14,513 nucleotides of DNA from JBDTMC01 sp039934475 (GCA_039934475.1 JBDTMC010000170.1:1-14513), one strand, 5' to 3'; shown: positions 1 through 7,906, numbered from the stretch's first letter. Notes: generated by a model not told the origin, from the sequence alone. Translations and numbers: made by a program.

Positions 1-1921
1 CGTCAGGGCGACGCCCGGATCGAAAGTACGAAAAGCGATCACGTGGCTTTGAACGGCTGAAGCGATTTCGTCTGTCGTGTGGAGGATATATGGTAGTGGC
101 TGTGATCCCGTGGTGAGAGTTACGGTGCGGCGCTGCGCGGGTGTGTTACCGTAGACGAAATCAAAGATACTCTCTCGACCCGCAAGATAATAGTACTTAC
201 TTCCAACATTGCGCCAGGATTCGTTACCGAGGGCGAGCGCGTAGAGAACTGGAAAAATGTCGACGCTGGAGCAGACGTAGGGTTTTACTAACGACGTGTC
301 ATCACCGGTCTGTTCATAGTGAAGCCGCTGCGACGGGTGACTGAAATAGAATGGCACGTTGATGCCTTCCTCATAGACCGCCCCGCCTTTCGCCTTGAGC
401 CAATGTGAGCCGCCGTATTCGCCGTGGTCGGCATGGAATAGGATGTGCGTGTTATACCAGAGAGCCGAAGGAGGCTCAATCGCTCTGACCACGCGTCCAA
501 TCTGATAGTCAACGCACTGCTGCAACCAAAAGTAATAGTTCAAGAAAGTCAGCCAATTGCTTTTGTCAGATGTGCTGTACCCTGAGACGCTTCCGTACGT
601 GTTGTTAATCTGGGTCTGGAAAACCACCTGCAATAGGGGCTTGCCTGTGCCGCCGCTGTAGGGCTGCGCGGCGGGGTTATCCAGCACGTTCCAATCGGAC
701 GGCGGCATTACTGAAGCGCTATACAACGAAGGCAGTGGCGGCACATGTTGATCATCAATCTGCCGTTGCGTGCTCCCAGATGGCGCGTCAGCCCCAGCAA
801 CGGGGGGAGCGGGATAGCTGCCGAAAGGATGCGCCGCCGTTGGGGCTGGATTCGGCGGATAAAAGGGGCCCGAAAGGCTCGCCAGATCAAAGGCGTAGGG
901 AAACAGTGTCACATCGTGCGGATTGGCGAAGCTCACCGTGGCGCACCATGGCTTTCCGCTTGGAACATTTGGGAGAAAAGTACTGATGAACCAGTCTGCG
1001 ACGGCGGCGTCATTCGTCAGAGCATAGCCCGGATCGGCAATATTGGCGGGTTGGCTCGGCCCAGCAACTGGGGGATAATCGCCCGGAAATGGGTTATCGC
1101 CTTCGGTTCCCAAGTTCCCAAGCCCGTTTGGTGAGGCGTCTCCCGAGTTGCGGGGATAGTTCAAGGCAGGCAGGCTCGCCGTGAACCCGTAGTCCGTTGG
1201 CCCGTTCCCACCAAGGTCCGGATTTGGGATAAATGGCACTGGATCGGACAAGTGCCATTTCCCCATCCAGTAAACGTTGTATCCAGAATCGGTCAGCGCA
1301 TTGGCAAACGTCGGGAAGCCGGGGTTCAACGAAGGCTTACAGATCGTGTTCTGCCCTTGCGTTTGGAATACGGCAGTCTGCTGGGAATAGAGTCCGGTGA
1401 GGAGCGTTGCTCGAGATGGCGTGCAGGCCGTCGCGGCGACATAGTAGTTCGGGAAGATCACAGAGTGCTTGCGGAGTTTCGCTACGTTTGGCAGCAGCGC
1501 ATCTACCACGTCCCAGCCCCCACTTGCGGTGGCGGGGAACCAGCGGGGCGCTCGCCACTGATCCACCATGATCGTAAGGATGTTTGGCTGCGTATAGTTG
1601 GCTTGGATCTGGGTGGTGTCCGAGGGGGAGGCCTCACCAAGCAAAGAGGGCCCGACGTTCGGCTTGGCGGCTGAGGGCGCGGGGGGCGTCAAGACCTGGT
1701 TCGGCGGGTAGATACCGACCGCAATGGATTCGGGTGAGGCAGCCACGGTGTTGCCAAAGGAGTCCTGGTAATAAATCGCTCCGTCGTCCCCTTTAGCAAA
1801 CTGCTGAAGGAACAATCCCGAGGCGGCGCCCCCCCCCCAGCGCACCGATAAAAGCGCGGCGATTTAGGTCCGATGATTGCTTGGGTTCTTGCTTCTCATT
1901 GGATGACTCTTCTTCTTTCAT
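1..1921 (-). CDS. Tat-exported sulfatase, frameshifted at a G10 tract; 3' end outside the window
   Basis: Type I sulfatase (alkaline phosphatase superfamily), expected to hydrolyse a sulfate ester outside the cytoplasm; the substrate cannot be told. The start at 1921 is chosen because AAGGAGG lies 5 bases upstream. Residues 20-31 form a twin-arginine signal (NRRAFIGALGGG). As written, ten G shift the frame and give a 42-residue product; with nine G the frame is open to the window edge, about 640 codons. In that restored frame I see a metal-site D120-Q121, the formylglycine signature CTPSR with Cys166, MGKWH with Lys221 and His223, a later NPHD, and DHGE at 498-501 followed by a lysine-containing KAKGG block and VYEEGINVP. 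These are the standard sulfatase active-site blocks in order, so the enzyme is catalytically complete apart from the frameshift. A Cys-type sulfatase needs a formylglycine-generating enzyme, which is not in this window. Identification as sulfatase is firm; whether it is expressed is not. Confidence 0.88.
1829..1838. repeat. Homopolymer tract (C10 on +, G10 on the sulfatase strand)
   Basis: Ten consecutive C on the plus strand sit inside the codons for the hydrophobic part of the sulfatase Tat signal. With ten bases the reading frame leaves the sulfatase and stops after 11 further codons; with nine it enters the sulfatase frame, which is open for over 1800 bases. Explanations are a sequencing or assembly miscount, a slipped-strand (phase-variable) site, or transcriptional slippage. 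Confidence 0.95.
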
Positions 1922-1926
1922 TCCGG

Positions 1927-1933
1927 CCTCCTT
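1927..1933 (-). promoter_or_regulatory. Strong ribosome binding site deciding the sulfatase start
   Basis: On the minus strand AAGGAGG is followed by 5 bases and ATG at 1921. The frame stays open upstream to another ATG at 2029, but no comparable Shine-Dalgarno sequence precedes that one, and the Tat motif fits best about 20 residues from the 1921 start. Confidence 0.7.
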
Positions 1934-2085
1934 GGGTGAGGCCCTCAGGATAACCTCAATCACGGGTGCCTCACAAGGGCCAATGCTAACTATTTTGAAG
2001 TGGCCGTTCCAGTCCTCTGCCTCGGACATCAGGTCGAGGGCTCCCTGATGGGTTGGTTACTTCCCCGGCCTCGAGAAGGCCATCT

Positions 2086-2167
2086 CATGGCCGGCGGATC
2101 CCTTGTATCGGTCTAGGATCGCACTGCCTTCCCCGGGACGCAGTGTGCGCGGTCCGGTTTTCTAAGC
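2086..2167 (-). repeat. 82-base intergenic element, copy A
   Basis: Aligns end to end with the segment at 3513-3594, same strand and same length, with roughly three quarters of bases identical by eye. Identical blocks include GCCGGCG, CCTTGTA, CCCGGGACGCAG, GTCCGGTTT and CTAAGC. Read on the minus strand it carries an imperfect hairpin (CCGGAC against GTCCCGG, inner CGC/GCG) and ends at an ATG, as copy B does. Here that ATG opens only a 19-codon frame, so the gene that once followed may be lost. Function is unknown. Confidence 0.7.
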
Positions 2168-2445
2168 CCTCCCAATTTGGACACAGATCTTCTCGCCGCA
2201 TGTGCAATGGAATGATATAGTTAGTGCCCGACGGTTGAAAATGCGGTACACCCTTGAACATTAGGATGCAGTACGGCCAGTCTGCCGATGAACCGCGTGT
2301 GCGCGGCTTTCAGTCTCCGTTCCTTGACCCTCAGGGCCTGCCTCGCGACGCTAGTACGCCGTCACAACCCTCGCTAGCGGCGGGCCACGGGGCTACACCG
2401 ATCAAGGCGAGGAAGGTTACGTCTCTCCGGCCTCTGCCGTCGGCC

Positions 2446-2479
2446 TGTCGCAAGTTTTGTCGCTAGTTTGTCGCAAGTT
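2446..2479. repeat. Three-unit tandem repeat of 11-12 bases over the fic stop codon
   Basis: Three head-to-tail units of TGTCGCAAGTT type: 2446-2457, 2458-2468 and 2469-2479. The middle unit reads TAGTT instead of AAGTT. On the minus strand that single change creates the TAG that ends fic at 2463-2465. Confidence 0.75.
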
Positions 2480-3515
2480 CAGAGGACTCGCCGAAGAGCC
2501 GGTAACTGACAAGGTTCGTAGCTCCTTCGGAGACCAGAAGTTGTTTCTCGATGAGCGCGCGCAGATCACGCTGAAGGGATCGGCGGTGAACGCCAGGGCA
2601 TCTGGCTGCGAAATCCTCGATCCGGAATGGTCCGTCGCCAGCTAGTTCGAGAGCCACCCGCTGGCGGGCCGTGAGCTTGTGCTCGTTCGTAAGGAGGTCG
2701 ACGCGGATGAGCGATTCACCCTTCTTCTGAACCTCGGCCAGCTGTGAACTCAGGCCAATCGTAAAGTATTCGAGCCAGTCCGTGAGATCCATGCCTCTTT
2801 CCCGGACGCTCTGGATCGCCCGGTAGTAAATGGAGCGATCGCGATCATAGTATTCACTGAGCGTAAAGAGTCGCTTGAAGTCATAGCCGGTCCGGTAAAG
2901 GCAGAGCATTGAGAGCAAGCGGGCTGTTCTTCCATTGCCGTCCAGGAAAGGGTGAATGTGCACGAGTTGGAATTGCGAAACTCCCGCCACCAGAATCGGG
3001 TGAATCTCCTGCTCCGCATTCATCCAGGCGACGAACTCGGCCATCAGGGGCGGAACATCCATGGGACCTGGCGGCGTGTAGATGATCTCCTTCGTCAGTG
3101 AATTGGCGACGTAATTCTGGACGAGACGATACTCTCCCGGGGCCGCAGCGTTGCCCCGTACGCCCTGGACAAGTCGTTTGTGGATCTCCCTCACCAGCCC
3201 TTCAGTGATCGGGTCGCCCCTTCCAAGGTAATCGGACACCAGCTCAAAGGCTTCCCGATAGTTGGCCACTTCCTGGGCATCATCGGCGCCAACGCCTGCC
3301 GGTTTCTCGCCCGCCAGCACTCGCTCAGACTGGTCGAGGGTCAAGTGCGTCCCCTCAATATGCGTGGTGTGGTGCGCCTCCAGCACCAGCGCCCGCCGCT
3401 GCATGCCTGCGATCCACTCTTCGGAGAGCTTGGCCGCATCCAGAAAGCCGCGGGCGCGCTCGATGTGAGTCAAGTTGCGAGCGATCGCATTCGTGATCCG
3501 AAACAGCGGATTCAT
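2463..3515 (-). CDS. Fic family protein AMP-transferase, class II, with C-terminal winged-helix domain
   Basis: Fic enzymes transfer AMP (or another nucleotide part) from a nucleotide onto hydroxyl side chains of target proteins in the cytoplasm. The 350-residue protein has the core motif HPFLDGNGRTAR at 188-199 with catalytic His188. An inhibitory-helix motif T50-xxx-E54-G55 lies ahead of the core, which makes it class II, self-inhibited by its own N-terminal part. PGEYR at 126-130 is a usual Fic feature. Residues about 280-345 look like a winged helix-turn-helix (TARQRVALEL, then RRSLQRDLRALIEKQLL), the layout of SoFic-like stand-alone proteins that may bind DNA. No antitoxin gene is adjacent, as expected when inhibition is built in. 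The start at 3515 coincides with the end of repeat copy B; AAGGA lies 11 bases upstream, a rather long spacing. The stop lies in a small tandem repeat. The target protein cannot be predicted. Confidence 0.93.
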   Translation of the reverse strand: MNPLFRITNAIARNLTHIERARGFLDAAKLSEEWIAGMQRRALVLEAHHTTHIEGTHLTLDQSERVLAGEKPAGVGADDAQEVANYREAFELVSDYLGRGDPITEGLVREIHKRLVQGVRGNAAAPGEYRLVQNYVANSLTKEIIYTPPGPMDVPPLMAEFVAWMNAEQEIHPILVAGVSQFQLVHIHPFLDGNGRTARLLSMLCLYRTGYDFKRLFTLSEYYDRDRSIYYRAIQSVRERGMDLTDWLEYFTIGLSSQLAEVQKKGESLIRVDLLTNEHKLTARQRVALELAGDGPFRIEDFAARCPGVHRRSLQRDLRALIEKQLLVSEGATNLVSYRLFGESSELATN

Positions 3516-3594
3516 AGCCGGCGCGTTCCTTGTACCTGACTATTATTGCGCGGCTATCCCGGGACGCAGGCGAGCGTCGTCCGGTTTGCTAAGC
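3513..3594 (-). repeat. 82-base intergenic element, copy B, leading into fic
   Basis: Counterpart of copy A (2086-2167). Its minus-strand end is exactly the fic ATG, so it forms the fic leader and probably holds its promoter. The hairpin is better than in copy A: CCGG, a two-base bulge, then GACGC paired with GCGTC and CCGG. The inner stem differs in sequence from copy A but still pairs, which hints at selection on structure. The AAGG near the end could be the fic ribosome binding site. The element also overlaps the earliest in-frame ATG (3546) of the divergent large gene, an argument against that start. Confidence 0.7.
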
Positions 3595-3662
3595 TAGACA
3601 GGTCAGAGACGTCCGTCGCGGGCCCCGTGCGCTCTTCCATCTCTCAGAAACCAGTGAAAACA

Positions 3663-6600
3663 ATGATTGTCACCGAACAGGGAATCCGATTTCTTACCAA
3701 CAACGCAGCCTCGCGAAGCAAGGAACTCATTCGCTATATCAATCTGAAGCTGGCCGCCCTCAACCAGCCCACTAGCGACAGCGCGGCCGACCCCTACTTC
3801 CTCGAACTCGCCGGCCCTCTCCTGCGCAACTACCACGAAAAAGACCGCATCCTCGGCGACCACCATTGTCCCGTCGACGCCCGCATCCAGTCGTTTCTGG
3901 ACAGCTACTTAGCCCCTGTTTGCCCCACCGGCGCGCCCCGCCTCCCCGTCAATACCTTCGTCCTCGATCGCCCCGGCCTGGGCCGCGTCATGAGCCTGCC
4001 CCCCGCCGGCGACACCTTCTCCTCTCCCTACTTGAACTCCTACCGGCTGCCGCAAGGCGTCCTCCACAATCCCGCCAGCGACCGCCGCACCACTAAGGGT
4101 ATCTTCCACATCGTCGAAGGTGGACTCCCCGTTCCCGCCGACAAATACGAGGTCCCGAAAATCGCCTTTGCGCGCCTCCTCGCCGATGCCTTCCGGCCCA
4201 CTCCGGACATCCTCACCCTCCCCTTCACCGCCGGCCAGCCCGACTGCGCCCGCCTCTTCGTGTCCCTTCTCATGCGGCCGCTGGTCTGCCCCGCTACCGC
4301 CACCGACCCGGAAAAGCGCATGGAGATCCACTTCTTCGCCCCCGGTAGCCTCGTCAGCAACCTCGATTTCGTCGAAGGAATCTTCGGCAATGCCGGCGAT
4401 CCGTACCTCCCCGAAAACGACGCCGCGCTCGACGTCGAGCACTGGACCGGCAATACCGGCTGTGTCATCCTCGCCCCCCACCTTGTAGGCCGCCAGAAGA
4501 AGGATCTAGGTCTCCCTCACTACGACGAAGCCACCGCCCGCCAGCGCCGCGACGGCATGTGCTGGCGCGACAAAAACGAAATCTATAACGAGGGCCGCGC
4601 CTTCAAAATCGCCTGCCGCGACGCGCGCGGCGTCATGGTCACCGTCATCGCCGACAACTACTACGGCTACTGCAAAAAGGAGGTAAAGACGCAGATCAGC
4701 TTCGCCGCCAACCTCTACGGCCTGTGCGAAGAGGAGCACGCCGGCGGCGCCATCGCCTTCCCCAGCTACGTCCTCGGCCAGGACTTCTTCGCCGACCGCA
4801 CCGTCGTCCTCAAGAAGACGACATTCGAGCACGCCATCGCCCTCCTCGGTGACCGCGTCGATCGCCAACCCGGCCGCTACGCCATCGATAAGCAGTATCC
4901 CGAAGTGTTCTATGTGCCGGAAAACTCCGAGTTCAATGTGCGCCTGGGCTACGTCCGCTGGCCCTATGAAGGCGCGACGAAAGAACTCCCCCTCCGCGAA
5001 ACCGGCGTCTATGTTCTCCCCTCCGGCTACCGCGTTCGCCTCGAAAAGCAGATGGGCGGCACCGCGTGGCGATTGGTCGGCACCCGCCCCAACGGAACCC
5101 TTTGCCACAAACCCAGCACAGTCTCCGGCGGCGGCAAATCGGAAATCTCTAAATCCCTCTCCAACACCATCCTCAAAGGCCCGATCTTCGTCCGCGATTA
5201 CCAGCACGACATGGATCAGGTGGCCGAAATCTTTAAAAAGGATTTCACCGCAATCTTCCAGTGCCCTACCGATCCCCAGCGCGCCGGCCGCCCCATCCTC
5301 AGCCTCGACCGCTCTCTCGGCTCCGTCATTAAACTAATGACGCCCTCGCCCGACTACACCTCCGAATACAACGACTGGCTTCACAGCCTCCCCCAAATCC
5401 TCCGCCAGTTGGTGTTCAGCGTCAAACGCTACTACCAACCCGATTGGGGTGACAACTGGCGCGAGCATTTCACCGTCGATCGCATCAACGGTTACCTCGG
5501 CCACGAGCTTCGCTACGACAGCCAAAAGCTCGTCGGGAACTACCTCCGCGTCGGCTACGATCCCGGCGGCGCCTGGCGAATCTACAAGCTGCGCCCCGAT
5601 TTCAAGCCCGCCGAAAAGGTCCAAGTCGAGGACGACATCACCGTTTCCGTAGTCGTTCCACGCGAGCGTCTGCCGTACTTGGGTTTGAACTGTCCCAACC
5701 CCAGCGTCAAGCTCGTCCAGAACTGTGAGGCTCTGCTCTTCCAGCGTCCCGATGACGCCATCCACCGCGGCGCCGACCGTCAGGCCGAGGCCGACATCGC
5801 CTCTCCCGGCACCTTCCTCTCGAACTTCCAGCCTCTCACCCGCGACGACGCCAAGGCTCTCGTGGAACACGTAGTCGAGTTCGACGAATACACCGAGCCG
5901 ATGAAACGCCTGCTCAAGGACTTTGCCGAGGCTTCCGAGCCGGCATTCGTGGTCTCCAGCGCCCATCCCCGCATAGTCGATGGCGCGCCGTCAAAGAACC
6001 CGCGCTACCTCGAAAAGCGGCCCGACCTGGTGAACCCGCGCGAAAGCTGGCTCGCCGAAATCGGTGGCCGTCTCGATCAGGAAATCCCCGCCGACGCCGG
6101 CGTCTACTTCCCCGTCAGCGCCGTGCTCTCCGGCCGCCGCAACAACCCTCCGGAACCCAAAATCGGCCTCGCCCCCCTCGCCGTCTACAACCCCATCCAC
6201 TACCAGGAACTGCCGGAGCTCTTCATGGATCTGCTCAGCAGTCTCACCGGAAAGTCCCCTTCCACCACCGGGTTCGGCAGCGAAGGAGCGCTCACCAAAG
6301 GCCCCTTCAACGCCCTGCTCCCGGTCTATGACCTCAACAACGCGCTCGTATCGTTTGTTCTTACCGGCTATAACGGATTCACCACTGCCGCCGGACACCT
6401 CGGGCCGAAGTACCGCATCGATCACGACATCAGCATGCTGGTGCCTGAGATCTGGTGCCGCATGAAGGTGTCTGAACGCGACGCCCAAGTCCTCATCGAC
6501 AACGGCTACATGGAAAAGGTCGCCGATTTCGAATACGAAGGCCGCACCGTCCTTGCCAGCCGCCTCGGCTACCGCATCACGGCGCTCTTCGGCGATCACT

Positions 6601-7082
6601 ACCTGGGACGCATCTTTGAGGCTCCCGACACCGTGCTCACTGAGGAACTGCTGCGCCCGGAGAAACAGGATTTGGCGTGCTTCGTCTCCGGCGTCGAAAG
6701 CATCGTCGAAGCGCAGCAGCGGGTGGCGCAAAGCTACTTCGAAGATGGCAGCATCGACGCGGCCTGCCCGCCCTTGAAAGCTCTGCTCCACATCCTCGCC
6801 CACGGCGATTACGAAGGCCTCACCGCGAATGACCCTGCATTTCGCGCTTTATTCACGCGCGAATCGGTGTTGGCCAGCGACTGGTACCGCAACCGCCTCC
6901 GCACCAAGCAGCAGCGGGACATCGCCTTATGGAAGCGCCATGTGGCCGCGGTAGAAGCCGCCGGCAACCTGCCAGAGCGCGTCGCCAAGGCTCAGGCGCA
7001 ACTGGCCCGGGTCTCCGCGGCGTCTTATCTCGACGAATTAGTAGGAACAATTGGCGCCGATCCGCTCGGCCCTTCGCTGTAG
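3663..7082 (+). CDS. Large conserved protein, candidate PPi-dependent phosphoenolpyruvate carboxykinase
   Basis: A 1139-residue cytoplasmic protein without signal peptide or membrane segments. Length and several blocks recall the diphosphate-type PEP carboxykinase (EC 4.1.1.38), which interconverts oxaloacetate plus PPi with PEP, CO2 and phosphate; this match is from memory and is not proved by a motif I can name with certainty. Blocks that look conserved are NEGRAFKI with NYYGYCKKEVKTQ (Tyr336-Cys337-Lys338-Lys339), EEEHAGGAIAFPSY (EEEH at 356-359), TGYNGFTTAAGHLGPKYRI, and DHDISMLVPE (from Asp920), plausible metal or phosphate sites. I chose ATG 3663 (MIVTEQGIRF); the frame extends to ATG 3546, but those 39 residues look non-coding and lie partly in repeat copy B. 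No strong Shine-Dalgarno sequence precedes 3663. Codons end in C very often. The gene stands alone, divergent from fic; if the call is right its role is PEP/oxaloacetate exchange in central metabolism. Coding status is certain, function is not. Confidence 0.6.
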   Translation: MIVTEQGIRFLTNNAASRSKELIRYINLKLAALNQPTSDSAADPYFLELAGPLLRNYHEKDRILGDHHCPVDARIQSFLDSYLAPVCPTGAPRLPVNTFVLDRPGLGRVMSLPPAGDTFSSPYLNSYRLPQGVLHNPASDRRTTKGIFHIVEGGLPVPADKYEVPKIAFARLLADAFRPTPDILTLPFTAGQPDCARLFVSLLMRPLVCPATATDPEKRMEIHFFAPGSLVSNLDFVEGIFGNAGDPYLPENDAALDVEHWTGNTGCVILAPHLVGRQKKDLGLPHYDEATARQRRDGMCWRDKNEIYNEGRAFKIACRDARGVMVTVIADNYYGYCKKEVKTQISFAANLYGLCEEEHAGGAIAFPSYVLGQDFFADRTVVLKKTTFEHAIALLGDRVDRQPGRYAIDKQYPEVFYVPENSEFNVRLGYVRWPYEGATKELPLRETGVYVLPSGYRVRLEKQMGGTAWRLVGTRPNGTLCHKPSTVSGGGKSEISKSLSNTILKGPIFVRDYQHDMDQVAEIFKKDFTAIFQCPTDPQRAGRPILSLDRSLGSVIKLMTPSPDYTSEYNDWLHSLPQILRQLVFSVKRYYQPDWGDNWREHFTVDRINGYLGHELRYDSQKLVGNYLRVGYDPGGAWRIYKLRPDFKPAEKVQVEDDITVSVVVPRERLPYLGLNCPNPSVKLVQNCEALLFQRPDDAIHRGADRQAEADIASPGTFLSNFQPLTRDDAKALVEHVVEFDEYTEPMKRLLKDFAEASEPAFVVSSAHPRIVDGAPSKNPRYLEKRPDLVNPRESWLAEIGGRLDQEIPADAGVYFPVSAVLSGRRNNPPEPKIGLAPLAVYNPIHYQELPELFMDLLSSLTGKSPSTTGFGSEGALTKGPFNALLPVYDLNNALVSFVLTGYNGFTTAAGHLGPKYRIDHDISMLVPEIWCRMKVSERDAQVLIDNGYMEKVADFEYEGRTVLASRLGYRITALFGDHYLGRIFEAPDTVLTEELLRPEKQDLACFVSGVESIVEAQQRVAQSYFEDGSIDAACPPLKALLHILAHGDYEGLTANDPAFRALFTRESVLASDWYRNRLRTKQQRDIALWKRHVAAVEAAGNLPERVAKAQAQLARVSAASYLDELVGTIGADPLGPSL

Positions 7083-7103
7083 AACCTTCGGACCGGTACA
7101 GTA

Positions 7104-7132
7104 TTGGTGCGCATTTTCCGGCGGTTTATACC
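7104..7132 (+). promoter_or_regulatory. Possible sigma-70 promoter for the small-protein/cytochrome operon
   Basis: TTGGTG (7104-7109) and TATACC (7127-7132) are 17 bases apart and lie 47 bases before the ATG at 7179. The match to consensus is partial (three of six and four of six), so this is a candidate only. An AT-richer stretch continues to 7141. Confidence 0.3.
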
Positions 7133-7178
7133 ATAATAAGACGAGCAAATCGCCGTATTCGGCGGGAGGACGGAAACG

Positions 7179-7460
7179 ATGGACAATACGCCGTTTGAGA
7201 GTATCGAGAGCACCCAGGAGTTCATGGAGCTGCTGCTTGGTGCCGTGGAAGACGCGACGCAGGAAGTCCAAGCCGATCTCGAAGGCGCAGAGGAGCGCCG
7301 CCGCGAGGCCCTCCTGCTGGTCTATCACAAATTGCACACCCTCTCCACCCATATCGTCACCAGCCGGCGCATTCTGAACGATTTACGAACCCTGCGCCGT
7401 CTTTTGTTGGACGAGCGAATCGTGGGTTCCTCTTCTTCCCCAAAGGCCGCCCGCGCATGA
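7179..7460 (+). CDS. Small charged helical protein, unknown function
   Basis: A 93-residue protein I do not recognise. GGGAGG sits 9 bases before the ATG, a good ribosome binding site. The sequence is almost wholly predicted helix: an acidic N-terminal third (ESTQEFMELLLGAVEDATQE type), a central stretch rich in Glu and Arg (GAEERRREALL), and a basic heptad-like part (SRRILNDLRTLRRLLLDER) that could form a coiled coil. The last dozen residues are Ser/Ala rich and probably disordered. There is no signal peptide, cysteine or known catalytic motif. Its stop overlaps the start of the cytochrome gene (ATGA at 7457-7460), so the two are almost certainly co-translated. A partner or assembly role for the cytochrome is possible but is only an inference from that coupling, since this protein appears cytoplasmic. 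Confidence 0.8.
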   Translation: MDNTPFESIESTQEFMELLLGAVEDATQEVQADLEGAEERRREALLLVYHKLHTLSTHIVTSRRILNDLRTLRRLLLDERIVGSSSSPKAARA

Positions 7461-7870
7461 AGTTGGCGGCATTGTTGGCCCTGATCCTCGGCACGGCTAT
7501 CGCTCTGCCCGCCCAGGAAGCGGAATTCCGCACATCGATGAAGACGCTCGCCGCCTCAATGGGGGCGTTGAACAAACTGGAGTCCAAAGCCGCGCCCGAG
7601 GCCGTTCGCACTGCCGAGCGCATGGCCGGAATCTACGAAGAAATGATCGGCTTCTGGCGCCAGCGTGACGCCCCGGATGCCGTCAAGCTCAGCGTGGACG
7701 GCAAGGCCGCGGCTGTAGCGATGGCCAGCGCCGCACATGCCGGCGACGCCCCCAAGGCCGCCGAAGCTTTCAAGTCTCTCAGCACCACCTGCAAGCCCTG
7801 CCACGAAGCCTATCGCGAGAAGCGAGCCGACGGCTCCTACGCCTTCAAGCCGATTCCCGAGGAGAAGTAA
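7457..7870 (+). CDS. Exported cytochrome c'/c556-like haem protein
   Basis: A 137-residue precursor with a Sec signal peptide (residues 1 to about 20, MKLAALLALILGTAIALPAQ, probable cleavage after Gln20 or nearby). The mature part resembles the four-helix cytochrome c' family: a first-helix pattern SMKTLAASMGAL with Met28 and Met35, and the haem-binding CKPCH near the C-terminus (Cys112, Cys115, proximal His116). Haem is attached covalently outside the cytoplasm. A helix-1 methionine suggests six-coordinate low-spin haem (c556 type) and electron transfer, whereas classical c' binds NO or CO; the sequence alone does not decide. The start overlaps the stop of the upstream 93-residue gene, and no independent ribosome binding site is obvious, so translation is probably coupled. 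The family call rests on motif position and length and is good; the physiological partner is unknown. Confidence 0.85.
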   Translation: MKLAALLALILGTAIALPAQEAEFRTSMKTLAASMGALNKLESKAAPEAVRTAERMAGIYEEMIGFWRQRDAPDAVKLSVDGKAAAVAMASAAHAGDAPKAAEAFKSLSTTCKPCHEAYREKRADGSYAFKPIPEEK

Positions 7871-7906
7871 GGCTTCGTAAACCAACAATAAGGAGAGGAG
7901 TTTCCC

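Larger units (their letters stand above)
1922..2462. other. Gene-poor spacer between the sulfatase and fic
   Basis: About 540 bases with no convincing gene. It contains the sulfatase ribosome binding site, one copy of the 82-base repeat (2086-2167) and most of a short tandem repeat at its right edge. On the minus strand the sulfatase frame is open from about 2050, which would add 36 residues if ATG 2029 were used. A plus-strand frame at 2254-2466 has no family-like sequence and no clear ribosome binding site. I found no transposase remnant or tRNA here. Confidence 0.6.

Noticed and set aside
745..1674. Plus-strand open frames opposite the sulfatase
   Set aside because: The minus strand carries the complete sulfatase motif series in one open frame across this region.
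2131..2162. Hairpin followed by TTTTCT as a plus-strand terminator
   Set aside because: No plus-strand gene lies upstream, the T run is short, and copy B has only three T; it is better treated as part of the repeated element.
2254..2466. Plus-strand open frame of 70 codons in the spacer before fic
   Set aside because: It has no ribosome binding site, low-complexity composition and no family likeness, and ends in the tandem repeat.
3546..3662. Earlier in-frame ATG (3546) extending the large plus-strand gene by 39 residues
   Set aside because: This stretch overlaps repeat copy B, has no ribosome binding site, and its translation does not look like the rest of the protein.
3909..6803. Long minus-strand open frames inside the large plus-strand gene (for example 3909-4481, 4506-5207, 5991-6803)
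   Set aside because: They are rich in Gly, Val, Glu and Asp, the mirror of C-ending codons on the other strand, and show no family motif.
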